Of a stretch of DNA of 64,000 nucleotides, positions 17,575 through 26,606 are shown one piece after another. Position numbers and translations under genes: made by a program. The notes under the pieces are model-generated. The model did no database searches and was not told the DNA's origin. It was given only the letters and a program-made list of their open reading frames with translations. Positions within the stretch are counted from its first letter, which is position 1; the number at the start of each line of letters is the position of its first letter. Source of the DNA: JAFDVL01 sp031409955 (lineage in GTDB: Bacteria > Acidobacteriota > Blastocatellia > RBC074). The stretch spans positions 1 through 64,000 of the forward strand of contig JANNYF010000181.1 of the NCBI GenBank assembly GCA_031409955.1, read 5' to 3'.

Positions 17575-17925
17575 ATGACAACGATGTTACAAACACAGGA
17601 AGAGGTTTTTGACGACGGATATTTGCGGGTTGAATACAACCATTTTTACGTCGCCTGTCGCGGCGTAGCGATTTATGCGATCTCACGCAAAGAGTTTTTA
17701 ATTCTCTCCTGCCTCTTGCGCGCCAATGGCCGCCCCATTCCCCATCAGGAAGTTTGGCGCGCTGTCTGGGGCCAAGAGGAAGAATTTAAGGATCAGGTGT
17801 TGCGCGTCCACATCACGAATTTGCGGCGCAAGCTCAGTTCGTATGGAATTGATATTATTCCGATGATCGGGGTGGGATATTACCTACAAATATTGCCGCA
17901 AACTCTGAAACCAGAAACAGCGTAA
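17575..17925 (+). CDS. Stand-alone winged-helix DNA-binding protein (OmpR/PhoB C-terminal type)
   Basis: A 116-residue protein that is almost nothing but the effector domain of OmpR/PhoB response regulators: ISRKEFLILSCLLRANGRPI (first helices), VWRAVWG, the recognition helix QVLRVHITNLRRKL and the wing hairpin IGVGYYLQ. There is no receiver domain, so it is not controlled by phosphorylation in the usual way. It follows the Oar-like receptor, separated by a terminator, and may regulate it. Its last 71 bases overlap the end of the convergent TPR gene, so both C-termini are coded by the two strands of the same DNA. Confidence 0.8.
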   Translation: MTTMLQTQEEVFDDGYLRVEYNHFYVACRGVAIYAISRKEFLILSCLLRANGRPIPHQEVWRAVWGQEEEFKDQVLRVHITNLRRKLSSYGIDIIPMIGVGYYLQILPQTLKPETA

Positions 17926-18712
17926 TCAGCGTGTTGCGTGCGGACGAGACTTCGGTACGTTGTTGTTCCCGAATGGCCCGCCAATATTTCGCTACGATTG
18001 GTTCCAGCTTCTGATCAAATTTGACGGCTTGTGTGAAATCTTTAGTGGCTTCCGTTTCACGCTGTCGGCTCAGATAAATCACGCCGCGATTCAAATAGGC
18101 GATGGCATAACGCGAATCCAAATTGACGGCATGCGTGTAATCCGAAATCGCTTTCTCCCATTCGCCTTTCGCCCGCCACACATTGCCGCGATTGTTCCAG
18201 GCGCTGGCAAGTTTTGCATCTAACTTGAGTGCTTGCTCGTAATCGGCTAATGCGCCGTCCATATCGCCTTTGCTTCGGCGCGCATTGCCGCGATTGTTGT
18301 AGGCTTGTACATGATCCGGTTTCAAATGCAGCGCCAAATCATAATCGGCAATCGCTGTGTCCACCTGACCGTTGTCTTTGCGCGCCAAACCACGATTGTA
18401 ATAGGCATCAGCATACTCCGGTTTAAGTTCAATGGCTCGGGTGTAATCGCTAATCGCTTCGTCCAAATTACGTTTGTCGTATTGCGCGACACCGCGATTG
18501 TAATAGGCCGTCGCATAGCCCGGATCGAATTTCAGCGCAATGCCGTAATCTGTGATCGCCAAGTCAAGCTCGCCATTGAGATGAAATTGCAGGCCGCGTT
18601 CGCAATATGAAATCGCTGAGGCTCGACGCGATTGAGCGGAAGCGGCAACTGCTATGAGACTCAACAAAATCAGCCACAAAAACGATTGGCGCCAGACCGA
18701 TAGGATGTTCAT
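17855..18712 (-). CDS. Exported TPR repeat protein
   Basis: A 285-residue protein with a signal peptide or N-terminal anchor (MNILSVWRQSFLWLILL..ASAQ) and six tandem 34-residue TPR motifs between about residues 30 and 235 (pattern AYYNRGxxxxxxGxxDxAIxDYxxALxLxP). TPR arrays are protein-binding scaffolds; the partner is unknown. GGAGG stands before the ATG at 18712, which I prefer to a longer form. The C-terminal tail has one more hydrophobic stretch, coded antisense to the winged-helix gene. About 280 bases upstream, to 18995, hold no gene I can support. Confidence 0.85.
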   Translation of the reverse strand: MNILSVWRQSFLWLILLSLIAVAASAQSRRASAISYCERGLQFHLNGELDLAITDYGIALKFDPGYATAYYNRGVAQYDKRNLDEAISDYTRAIELKPEYADAYYNRGLARKDNGQVDTAIADYDLALHLKPDHVQAYNNRGNARRSKGDMDGALADYEQALKLDAKLASAWNNRGNVWRAKGEWEKAISDYTHAVNLDSRYAIAYLNRGVIYLSRQRETEATKDFTQAVKFDQKLEPIVAKYWRAIREQQRTEVSSARNTLITLFLVSEFAAIFVGNIPPRSSE

Positions 18713-18995
18713 CACAATTCCTCCAAGCGATGATTTTTGAACTGCACGGGGGATGTCGCGCAATATAGCATCACTTTAAGAGAATGTAATGAAAAATTAA
18801 ATCGGCCTTAATTCCATATTAAATGAGCTGCATTTGTAATCTATTTTGATAGCGTGTTGAGCAAGCGGTTGCACTTGTTGCTGGACGAAATACCGCCTAC
18901 CGCAGTGTCGGCCTTGCCCCGAAATGGGAGCGACGAATAGCTTGCCTTTACGCTTTTGGTGCTGCTTCGTGTGGCTTCGTAGATGAAATGTTTTC

Positions 18996-20306
18996 TCACT
19001 GTTCTTTGTGCATTTGCAGGTAATGCTTTCGATACGGACGCCAGGTCGCGCGGAACAAAATCGCGGACGATAGCGAAGCCAGTCCAACTGTCAGTGCCAG
19101 CGACCAGCCGACCATCTTTGGGTCGTGAAAGAGATAGTCATTGAAAAAGCCCGGCAAAAACGGCCCTAGAATTAATCCGAATAGATTAAGGGTAAAAACC
19201 TGCAAAGCCCCAACCTGACCGCGCACCTGATTCGGTAGGATCAATTGCAAAGCGGCATACGAACTGCCGATGGGCATTGCCAGAAAGAAGAACGCCGGAA
19301 CCAACAAGGCAATTTGCAGATTCAACTCAGACATCGCCATCGCCAAACTGAAAAAGACGCCCGCGCAGGCTGTCGCCAGCACGCCCACGCGCAGCGGCGC
19401 ATCGGTTCTGCCACGTCGTTGCCAATGGTCACAGAGACGCCCGCCGAGATACGCGCCCAGCAAACCAGTGATGAGCGAAATGACGCCCAGCGTCAACCCA
19501 GCTTGTTTGGGTGCCCAACCGTGAACGCGAAAGAAATACGTCGGCAACCACGCTTGTTGCGCGTAATTGCAAAGCGCCTGAAACGCAAACGCCAGGCAGA
19601 TGCCGACCACCGATTGCCAGCGCAATTGCACTTGACCAATGACATCGGCGAAGCTCAGGTTTGACGCCTGACCGCCCGCCGTGCGCAGCAGGTTTTTCCG
19701 CACAGGCTCTTTGATCGTGTAAACCAGCAGCGCCGCCAGCAACCCTGGAAAACCAACGATCAGAAACGTCCAACGCCACGATCCCACCGCGCCGATAATC
19801 AAACCGCCAACAATCAGCGCCAGCCCAGAACCGAAAAATACGCCCATTGAAAAAACGCTGAGGGCCGTTCCCAACCGCTCTTTCGGAAAATAGTCGGAGA
19901 GCAGAGAGAACGCCGAGGGCGAGAGCGTCGCTTCGCCCACGCCAACGCCCATGCGCGCCGCAAACAGCGTCCAGAAGCTGCGCGCACCCGCACACAACGC
20001 CGTCATCACGCTCCAGCATAAAATTCCGGCGACCACCAGATTACGCCGATTGCTGCGGTCGGCGATGCGGCCCATCGGGATGCCCAGCAACGTGTAAAAG
20101 ATGCCGAACGCCAAGCCCTGCAATAAGCCAATGCTGGTATCGCTGATATTCAATTCTTGTTTGATCGGCGTCACCAGCAAGCCGAGTATCTGCCGATCAA
20201 TAAACGAGAGCGTATTGCACAGCATCAGGGCGATGGCGACGTACCAGGCATAACGCAGATCTGTTGGGGCAGCAGGCTCCGCAGCCTTGATTTCATTGAT
20301 CATCAA
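18996..20306 (-). CDS. Major facilitator transporter, probably for aromatic acid
   Basis: A 436-residue inner membrane carrier with 12 predicted helices. The MFS signature between helices 2 and 3 is GRIADRSNRRNLVV, and helix 1 carries NTLSFIDRQILGLLV, typical of the spinster/anion-cation symporter groups. It is the last gene of the operon and starts 14 bases after pobA, with GAGGAAA before a double ATG. Position makes an aromatic acid such as 4-hydroxybenzoate the likely substrate; sequence alone does not show it. Confidence 0.85.
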   Translation of the reverse strand: MMINEIKAAEPAAPTDLRYAWYVAIALMLCNTLSFIDRQILGLLVTPIKQELNISDTSIGLLQGLAFGIFYTLLGIPMGRIADRSNRRNLVVAGILCWSVMTALCAGARSFWTLFAARMGVGVGEATLSPSAFSLLSDYFPKERLGTALSVFSMGVFFGSGLALIVGGLIIGAVGSWRWTFLIVGFPGLLAALLVYTIKEPVRKNLLRTAGGQASNLSFADVIGQVQLRWQSVVGICLAFAFQALCNYAQQAWLPTYFFRVHGWAPKQAGLTLGVISLITGLLGAYLGGRLCDHWQRRGRTDAPLRVGVLATACAGVFFSLAMAMSELNLQIALLVPAFFFLAMPIGSSYAALQLILPNQVRGQVGALQVFTLNLFGLILGPFLPGFFNDYLFHDPKMVGWSLALTVGLASLSSAILFRATWRPYRKHYLQMHKEQ

Positions 20307-20320
20307 GTTTCCTCGTTGTC

Positions 20321-21499
20321 TTATGCGTCGAACGGCAAGCCGACATAATTTTCCGCCAGCGAGGTCGCCGCAGCGCGTGAACTCGTGACATAGCCCAGTT
20401 CGGAGATTTGCATTTTTTGCTGAAACGGCGTGGCATCAGGAAAGCAATGCAGCAACGATGTCATCCACCACGAAAAATGCTCGGCGCGCCAGACTCGACG
20501 CAAACAAGTTGTCGAATAGCTGTCGAGCAACTCTGTTTTGCCTGTCTGGTAAAACGTCGTAAAGGCGCGCGCGAGGACACCGACATCGGCCACCGCCAGA
20601 TTCATTCCCTTCGCGCCTGTGGGCGGCACGATATGCGCGGCGTCGCCTGCTAAAAATAGCCTGCCGAATTGCATCGGCTCCGTGACAAAGCTGCGCATCG
20701 GAGTCACGCCTTTTTGCAAAATTGGGCCTTCTTTCAGGTTGAGGTCGCCGCCCGCGTGCAAGCGCGTTTCCAACTCCTGCCAAATGCGATCATCCGGCCA
20801 ATTAGCAATGTCTTCGTCCGGTTCGCATTGAACGTACAGCCGCGTGATGTCGGGCGAGCGCATGCTGAACAGCGCAAAGCCGCGTTCGTGGTGACAGTAA
20901 ATCAACTCTTCGGAAGGCGGCTTCGATTGCGCCAAAATGCCGAGCCAGCCAAACGGATAGACGCGCTCGAACACTTGCAACACGCCTGCCGGAACCGACG
21001 GACGACAGATGCCGTGAAACCCATCGCAGCCCGCAATGAAATCGCAGGTGATTTCCTGTTGTTCACCATCTTTGCGAAAGCGAATCTTGGGCGATGCCGT
21101 ATCGAAATCGTGAATGCTGGTTTCTTCGACTTCAAAATAGAGCGGCGCGCTCGCCTCCAATCGCGCGTGGATCAGGTCTTTGACAACTTCCTGCTGACCA
21201 TACACTGTAATCGCGCGTCCGCCCGTCAGTTCGCGCAGATTGATGCGATGACGACGCCCCGCAAAGCTGAGTTCGAGGCCGTGATGAATTAGCCCCTGTT
21301 GGTTGAGGCGCTCCCCCACCCCGGATTCGTGGAGCGTATCAACCGTACCCTGTTCCAGCACGCCTGCGCGCACGCGATCTTCCAGATAGCTGCGGCTGCG
21401 GTTTTCAACCACGATGGATTCAATGCCCTGCAATCGCAGCAGATGCGCCAGCAGCAATCCTGCCGGGCCTGCGCCAACAATTCCAACTTGGGTTCGCAT
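20321..21499 (-). CDS. pobA: 4-Hydroxybenzoate 3-monooxygenase
   Basis: A cytoplasmic flavoprotein that turns 4-hydroxybenzoate, NADPH and oxygen into protocatechuate. The 392 residues from the ATG at 21499 match the usual 390-395. FAD binding: GAGPAGLLLAHLL at the N-terminus and GDAAHIVPPTGAKGMNLA near residue 285; the family's ENRSRSYLEDRVRAGVLEQ stretch and SSRAAATSLAENYVGLP C-terminus are present. AAGGA precedes the chosen start; the frame stays open further upstream into the next gene, which I do not take as coding. It lies 14 bases after the MetE-like gene in a tight operon. Confidence 0.92.
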   Translation of the reverse strand: MRTQVGIVGAGPAGLLLAHLLRLQGIESIVVENRSRSYLEDRVRAGVLEQGTVDTLHESGVGERLNQQGLIHHGLELSFAGRRHRINLRELTGGRAITVYGQQEVVKDLIHARLEASAPLYFEVEETSIHDFDTASPKIRFRKDGEQQEITCDFIAGCDGFHGICRPSVPAGVLQVFERVYPFGWLGILAQSKPPSEELIYCHHERGFALFSMRSPDITRLYVQCEPDEDIANWPDDRIWQELETRLHAGGDLNLKEGPILQKGVTPMRSFVTEPMQFGRLFLAGDAAHIVPPTGAKGMNLAVADVGVLARAFTTFYQTGKTELLDSYSTTCLRRVWRAEHFSWWMTSLLHCFPDATPFQQKMQISELGYVTSSRAAATSLAENYVGLPFDA

Positions 21500-21513
21500 A
21501 AACGATTTCCTTT

Positions 21514-22605
21514 TCAGCCCCAAACTTCCTGCGCAATTTCCACCGACAAGCGCAGCTTGGCTTCCTGATCTTCTTCGGTCAGCAGATTGCCTTCCAGCGT
21601 CGAAGCGAAACCGCATTGCGGACTCAGCGCCAACCGTTCGAGCGGAACGTAGTTTGCCGCCTCTGCGAGTCGCTGTTTGAGTTCATCTTTATTTTCCAGC
21701 GCCGCTTTTTTGGAACTGATCAGCCCCAGCACGACGGTGCGATCTGCGGGGACTTCAGTCAGCGGCGCAAAGCCTCCTGAACGCGCGTCGTCGAATTCGA
21801 GCAGGAAGCGATCAAATTTCGTTTGGCTGAAAACCTTCGTAATCGGGCCGTAATCGCCTTCCGCATAAAACTTGCTTTGGTTGTTGCCGCGACACAGATG
21901 CAAACCGAACGTGACACCGGCCCTCTTATCTGAAAGATTGCCAATCACCGCGTTGTCCATGGCAATCGCCAGATCAAGCAGGCGATCAGGATCGTTGCCG
22001 CGTGCGCGGTATCCTGCGCGCAAGGTTGGGTCAAGTAGCGCAGTATATTGCGGCGAGTCAATTTGAATATACGTGCAACCGAGCCGGATCAGTTCGGCAA
22101 CTTCGCCGCGCAGGATGTCTACGAGGTCGGCCAGATATGCGTCTACGGTGGCATAAGCGCTCTTGGATTTTTCGGCGTCGTAATATGCGGCGGCCTGTTG
22201 TGCGCTGATGAGCGTGACCTTGGCTGGCGTGTTCGTCTTCGCACGAATGTACGTGAATTCTTCCGCGCACATATGCCGTTTGCGTTGGAGTTTGGACACG
22301 ACGACCGGGCGTTGCAACACCAATTCCTCGCCTGCTTCGTCCCGAAACGGAATCGCCCAGCCGCCGTATTTGTCAAAGCCTTCGACCGCATCAATCAAAT
22401 GCCCGTAAAACGCGTAGCGGCGCAATTCGCCATCCGTAATGACGGCAACGCCAGCGCGTTCCTGCAAGGCGATGGCTTCGTCTACAGCACGGTCTTCGAT
22501 TCGTTTGAAAGCAGTATCGGCGAGCGTCCCCGCCTCGTATTCAGCCCGTGCTTCTTTCAGATAGGCAGGGCGCAACAAACTACCAACGACATCGGTTCGA
22601 TACAT
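21514..22605 (-). CDS. MetE-like zinc methyltransferase family protein
   Basis: A 363-residue protein equal to the C-terminal catalytic barrel of cobalamin-independent methionine synthase; the N-terminal MetE domain is absent. The zinc ligands are visible: His and Cys in FGLHLCRGNN, Glu in LLEFDD, and Cys in LSPQCGF. TDGELRRYAFYGH and IQIDSPQYT are family signatures. Short MetE paralogs act in methyl transfer or in thiol-dependent chemistry on other substrates. Within an operon for aromatic acids, a demethylase or conjugate-handling role is possible but is inference. It begins 10 bases after the DUF3237 gene. Confidence 0.85.
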   Translation of the reverse strand: MYRTDVVGSLLRPAYLKEARAEYEAGTLADTAFKRIEDRAVDEAIALQERAGVAVITDGELRRYAFYGHLIDAVEGFDKYGGWAIPFRDEAGEELVLQRPVVVSKLQRKRHMCAEEFTYIRAKTNTPAKVTLISAQQAAAYYDAEKSKSAYATVDAYLADLVDILRGEVAELIRLGCTYIQIDSPQYTALLDPTLRAGYRARGNDPDRLLDLAIAMDNAVIGNLSDKRAGVTFGLHLCRGNNQSKFYAEGDYGPITKVFSQTKFDRFLLEFDDARSGGFAPLTEVPADRTVVLGLISSKKAALENKDELKQRLAEAANYVPLERLALSPQCGFASTLEGNLLTEEDQEAKLRLSVEIAQEVWG

Positions 22606-22615
22606 AAATTCCCTT

Positions 22616-23086
22616 TCACTTTACTTCATAAAAATCGAGTAACACTTCTTCTTTCGTGCGCACGCCTGAACAGATGCAAAGGATGCGATTCAGCCACGCG
22701 TATTTTGGTGCGCCGGTTTCAAACGTCGGCGTCGCACGAAAGTAATATTTGGCCGGATCAACCTGTTCGCCGCGTGCGATGGCGGCAAGCACTTCGGGCC
22801 GACCGTGTCGTACCCCAGTGTTGCGCACGTAAATCAACGCGCCGTCGTCTGTTTTCAAGGTGTAGCGGGCTTCCAGAATCGCCGTACCATCCGCCGCCAC
22901 AACTTGCCAATCGGCACCACCCGGCAAGATTTCGCCGCGCATTTTCGCGCCTTCAAAACGCCCGCCCGTGATGGGGATAATGCGTCGCTCCCCCGTCAAT
23001 GTTTGACCGATCAGTTGCGGCGCAGCGATTTTGACGGCCACGTGGCAAAGCAGTTCCAGGCGCGGTGTAACAGGTTTGAGTTCCAT
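22616..23086 (-). CDS. DUF3237 family protein
   Basis: A 156-residue protein matching the DUF3237 fold throughout: ITGGRFEGAKMRGEILPGGADWQ, YTLKTDDGALIYVRNTGVR and FYRATPTFET-type end (YYFRATPTFETGAPKYAWLN). Function unknown; members occur in catabolic operons in many bacteria. The ATG at 23086 follows AAGGA and lies one base after the RidA stop, so translation is coupled. The frame is open further upstream but that part is antisense-like and not family-like. Confidence 0.85.
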   Translation of the reverse strand: MELKPVTPRLELLCHVAVKIAAPQLIGQTLTGERRIIPITGGRFEGAKMRGEILPGGADWQVVAADGTAILEARYTLKTDDGALIYVRNTGVRHGRPEVLAAIARGEQVDPAKYYFRATPTFETGAPKYAWLNRILCICSGVRTKEEVLLDFYEVK

Positions 23087-23087
23087 G

Positions 23088-23483
23088 TCAAAGTTCCTTG
23101 CTGAGAATCGCCAGCACTTCGCCTTGCACCAGCGCGGCTCCCGGCAAATCAGGGTTCTGAAATGTGTGGCGCGCCGGGCGTGAATGCGCATCGGGAAACA
23201 TCGCCAGCCATTCTTTGTTCACGTGAGCGCGGTGTGCCTTATCTTTCAGCCACACAGTCAGCTTGATAATGTCGTCCGGCGTCCCGTCCGCTGCTGCCAG
23301 GATCAATCGAATGTTGGCAAACAGCCGCGCACATTGCTCTTCGATGGCAGCGGGAATGGTGCCGGTGGTTGGGTCTTTGCCGAAGATGCCGCTCGTCACC
23401 AGAAAGGGGCCGATTTGCGAAGCGACAGGAATCGGATTTTCGTGCTGTAAGCCTGCGACTTCGAGGCTGCGACGTTTGCTCAT
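23088..23483 (-). CDS. RidA/YjgF/UK114 family protein
   Basis: A 131-residue member of the RidA family, whose archetype hydrolyses reactive enamine/imine intermediates. SQIGPFLVTSGIFGKDPTTG, FANIRLILAAADGTPDDIIKLTVWL and the ARHTF region fit the family. Related proteins in catabolic operons can act as deaminases or hydrolases of ring-cleavage products. The ATG overlaps the stop of the dehydrogenase gene by four bases (ATGA), so the two are translationally coupled. Confidence 0.85.
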   Translation of the reverse strand: MSKRRSLEVAGLQHENPIPVASQIGPFLVTSGIFGKDPTTGTIPAAIEEQCARLFANIRLILAAADGTPDDIIKLTVWLKDKAHRAHVNKEWLAMFPDAHSRPARHTFQNPDLPGAALVQGEVLAILSKEL

Positions 23484-24382
23484 TTCGATTCCCCTGCTTG
23501 CTCCGCGATGGCCTGGACAACGGCGCGGTAATCGTTCGGCGGTTTGCCACCGAATTGCGGCAACAGATTCAGCGCCGCGCCCCAGTCCTGCCGTTTGACA
23601 ATCGCTTCCGTCATGATGGGTTCGACGCCAATCGCACGCAGCGTTGCCGCCACTTCTTCGAGTTCGCGCGCGCGGCGTTCACCGTGTTCGATCACGCGCC
23701 CGACTTTATAGCTGGCAAGTTTGCCCCATTCGATGCCGGGATAGGTTTCCGCCAACGTGGCGAAGACGCGTTCGTCCGCGCCATATGGAACCGCCGCCAG
23801 CACGCATTCAAACAACAATGCTTCGAGGCCTTTGACAATAATGCTGCGACACATCTTGGTTGCTGCTGCCGCGCCGATCTGGTCGGAAATAACTTCCAGC
23901 TTCATCCCAAACGGCGTGAGCAGTGCCGCCAAGGTTTGCGCGTGTACACCACCCAGAAACATTGGCACGCGGTGACCATGCGGCGGCACTGGCGACATAA
24001 TGGCAACCTCGACAAACCGCGCGCCACGTGCTTCGACTTGTTTTCCGATGGATTGTTTGAGTGCGGGCGAAACCGAATTCAAATCGGCGTAGAGGTGCCG
24101 CGCGGTCAAATAGGGCACGGTCTGCTCCGCCGCCTCAGCCGCCCGATTCGCGGTCACAGTCGAAAGCAAAATGTCGCACGCGGCAGCAAGCTGTTCGTTG
24201 GAAGTCAGCAGCGGCACTTCGCATTCACTGGCGCGGTGCTGAATCTTTTCGCCGCGACCCAGTGTGTGGGTGTGCAGGTCATACGCACAGAGGTACGCCA
24301 GACCCGCATCACGCAAGCCTTTGGCGATGTGATAGCCCGCTTCGCCAAACCCGATAAAGCCAATTTTCAAATCGTTGCTCAT
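23480..24382 (-). CDS. NAD(P)-binding 6-phosphogluconate dehydrogenase-like protein (DUF1932)
   Basis: A 300-residue oxidoreductase of the beta-hydroxyacid dehydrogenase superfamily. The N-terminal Rossmann fold has GFIGFGEAGYHIAKGL; the middle has SVSPALKQSIG; the C-terminal helical domain (TKMCRSIIVKGLEALLFE, then an all-helical end) is of the DUF1932 type. Substrate unknown; position suggests an intermediate of aromatic acid breakdown. I start at the ATG at 24382 because the extension upstream lies within the esterase gene end. No clear ribosome binding site; five bases separate it from the esterase stop. Confidence 0.82.
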   Translation of the reverse strand: MSNDLKIGFIGFGEAGYHIAKGLRDAGLAYLCAYDLHTHTLGRGEKIQHRASECEVPLLTSNEQLAAACDILLSTVTANRAAEAAEQTVPYLTARHLYADLNSVSPALKQSIGKQVEARGARFVEVAIMSPVPPHGHRVPMFLGGVHAQTLAALLTPFGMKLEVISDQIGAAAATKMCRSIIVKGLEALLFECVLAAVPYGADERVFATLAETYPGIEWGKLASYKVGRVIEHGERRARELEEVAATLRAIGVEPIMTEAIVKRQDWGAALNLLPQFGGKPPNDYRAVVQAIAEQAGESK

Positions 24383-24387
24383 AACGT

Positions 24388-25914
24388 TTACTGCTGTGTC
24401 ACACAGGTAAAATTCTCCGCCTTGCTGCTGTCGCCACTGCCTTTGTATTTTGGCACTTGCGGGTACGCGCAATGCGGGCGCGTCAGCACGGTTGCGTTAT
24501 TCACGACACGCGATCCAGCCAGCGTGCCGGGCGCAATTCCCTTCTCTACCCATTCGACCAGTGGCGTGAACCAATCCGCACGATCACACCCGATGCCGCC
24601 CGCGCAGTGAAACATGCCGGGAATCATGTAGAGCTTGTAAAACTCTTTCGTCTGTTGTTTGCCCACCTTTTTCAGCACGGATTCGTAATAGTCCACTGAC
24701 ATCTGCGGATTCACCAGCGCATCGGCCCAGCCGTGATACTGAATGATTTTGCCGCCGCGTTTTTTCAACTTCGACAAGTCAGGATTCGTGGCATCAATGA
24801 TTTTTGAGAACGCGAGCATTTGCGGCGGATCGGCATCGAAGTTGAATTGTTTCCAATCCCAGGTTTTGCCGCGCTGCGGATCAAAGGCGAGAAAGCGCAT
24901 GAACGTTTCGCCAAAGCCCAAGCCCATTCCGCCGTCACCACCGATGCTGCCCATCCAACCACTGCGCCCGTTGACCGCAATTTCAGCGCCGAGCGGTTGC
25001 CCCGGATAAAGCAACTTGCCTTTGGCATTGCGCACACCGCCGTAAACTTTTTGCAAGCCTCGTATTTGCGAAGTTGTAAAGCAATCTTTGCCATCAGCTT
25101 CATTCGCGCATTTCGGCAAATCTTTTGTCGGATCAAAATTGCAGCGACGCGGATCAGTAATTAGCCCATCGTTCAACCCATCCACTTCATCACATTTTTT
25201 ATAGACCGCTTGCGCCAGCAACGACAGCTTGTCGTAAGCAACCGCGCCCGCGCCTATGGACACAGCCTGCGCGTTCCAAATGCCACGCATCCCTTCGTGC
25301 GATTGTTTCAGGACAGGTGCGCCGATCACGTAGCCATCGAAGTCTTCAGGATAGCGTTGCGCTTCCATCAAGCCTTGTCGCCCGCCCGTCGAACAGCCCA
25401 CCCAATACGAATATTTCGGCGCGTTGCCGTAATACGCGTTGATAATTTGTTTCGCTAATACGGCGGTGTTGTGAACTGCGAGGTGGGCGTAATCAAGCTT
25501 CTTGCGATCCGCATTCGGATTGTCTGCGCGATGTTCGGCGAACGTGCCGAGCGGTTCTTTCGCCGCGTCGTGTCCGGTGTCAGTGGTTGCCGTGGCAAAA
25601 CCTTTTTGCAAGCCTGTATTCATTGGGGCCAGACTCAATTGTCCCGCATAGCCGCCGCCGCCTGCCATATAAAAACGGTTGTTCCAATTGGTCGGCAGCT
25701 TCACCGCGAATTTTGCTTCCGGCGCGATCACGCCGCGCACATCGCAATGTTCGGGCGCTTGCGGTGTGGCGGCAACCAGTGTCGCGGATTCGATTTTCAC
25801 CTCTGCGCCAAAAGACGTCGCAGTGAATCCAGCGCATTTTTCCCGTTGCGCAAAGATGGGTAAAAGGCTCATCGTCAGAAGCCCGATCAGCAAGATAGCC
25901 TTTTGACCAGCCAT
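24388..25914 (-). CDS. Tannase/feruloyl esterase family hydrolase (first copy)
   Basis: A secreted serine hydrolase of about 508 residues that releases phenolic acids from esters. Signal peptide MAGQKAILLIGLLTMSLLPIFAQ; an in-frame ATG at 25956 would add 14 residues, but AAGGTG stands before 25914. The catalytic parts of the family are visible: nucleophile GCSTGGRQG, Asp in YHGWADALV, His in GMFHCAGG, with the paired Cys beside Ser and His. A Cys-rich calcium-type loop (CDEVDGLNDGL) is also present. It heads the operon with PobA and the MFS carrier, so the released acid is probably 4-hydroxybenzoate or a close relative. Confidence 0.88.
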   Translation of the reverse strand: MAGQKAILLIGLLTMSLLPIFAQREKCAGFTATSFGAEVKIESATLVAATPQAPEHCDVRGVIAPEAKFAVKLPTNWNNRFYMAGGGGYAGQLSLAPMNTGLQKGFATATTDTGHDAAKEPLGTFAEHRADNPNADRKKLDYAHLAVHNTAVLAKQIINAYYGNAPKYSYWVGCSTGGRQGLMEAQRYPEDFDGYVIGAPVLKQSHEGMRGIWNAQAVSIGAGAVAYDKLSLLAQAVYKKCDEVDGLNDGLITDPRRCNFDPTKDLPKCANEADGKDCFTTSQIRGLQKVYGGVRNAKGKLLYPGQPLGAEIAVNGRSGWMGSIGGDGGMGLGFGETFMRFLAFDPQRGKTWDWKQFNFDADPPQMLAFSKIIDATNPDLSKLKKRGGKIIQYHGWADALVNPQMSVDYYESVLKKVGKQQTKEFYKLYMIPGMFHCAGGIGCDRADWFTPLVEWVEKGIAPGTLAGSRVVNNATVLTRPHCAYPQVPKYKGSGDSSKAENFTCVTQQ

Positions 25915-26192
25915 TGACCGCACCTTGCCGATGATTATCCCATAACCATTTTTCATAATTAAGCGCCTATCCCTTTCGCGTAATTTAGCCAGGAGTTGCG
26001 CGTTGACGCGCTATCCAATTACTCTGGCTCCTGCGTGTTTTGGTAGAAGTGGGTTGAAGTTTATTGCGCAATGCTGTTATGGTCAAGCTGTACTATAGTG
26101 CAGCAAGGTATTATGCTGATCTTCGTGACGTCTGAGCCGCAGGGATAACAAAGATTTTCGGTGCGCTGAATCCAAGCAGAAAGAATAAATGA

Positions 26193-26606
26193 ATGAACAC
26201 TATCATTGCAGATAAGTTGGCTATCAAGGAACTGATCGCGCGTTACAACCATTCGATTGATGCAGGCGAAATGGACGTCTGGCTTACCTGTTGGAGCGAG
26301 GATGCGGTGCTGGACGGCATCGGCCAATACCTGGTCGGCATGGCGGCGCTCCGCGCGTTCGCTGATTCTTACGAACAAAATTATCGCAGCAAATTGCCCG
26401 GCGGTCGCCACTTCACGGTCAATATTGTTTCCGACATTCAGGGCGACGAAGCGACGTCACGGTCCTACTTGCAACTGACGCGCACCGGAGTCAACGGGGC
26501 GCAAATCGTTTTCACGGGTCGGTATGAAGACGCATTGGTCAAGCGCGATGGGCAATGGCGCTTCCGCAGTCGCAAGCTGATTCAGGACATGTCGCCCGCC
26601 AGTTAA
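26193..26606 (+). CDS. SnoaL-like (NTF2 fold) protein
   Basis: A 137-residue single-domain protein of the SnoaL/nuclear-transport-factor-2 fold: IKELIARYNHSIDAGEMDVWLTCWSEDAV at the start, then GRHFTVNIV and the C-terminal GRYEDALVKRDGQWRFRSRKL. Relatives include small isomerases, dehydratases and aromatic-ring dioxygenase beta-like proteins. It is divergent from the first esterase gene across about 280 bases and convergent with the second one, with a three-base overlap at the stop codons. It probably belongs to the same catabolic set. Confidence 0.75.
   Translation: MNTIIADKLAIKELIARYNHSIDAGEMDVWLTCWSEDAVLDGIGQYLVGMAALRAFADSYEQNYRSKLPGGRHFTVNIVSDIQGDEATSRSYLQLTRTGVNGAQIVFTGRYEDALVKRDGQWRFRSRKLIQDMSPAS

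Noticed and set aside
23369..24610. Rightward open frame of 413 codons across the dehydrogenase and RidA genes
   Set aside because: Both strands cannot be coding here; the leftward products are clear family members and this one is not.
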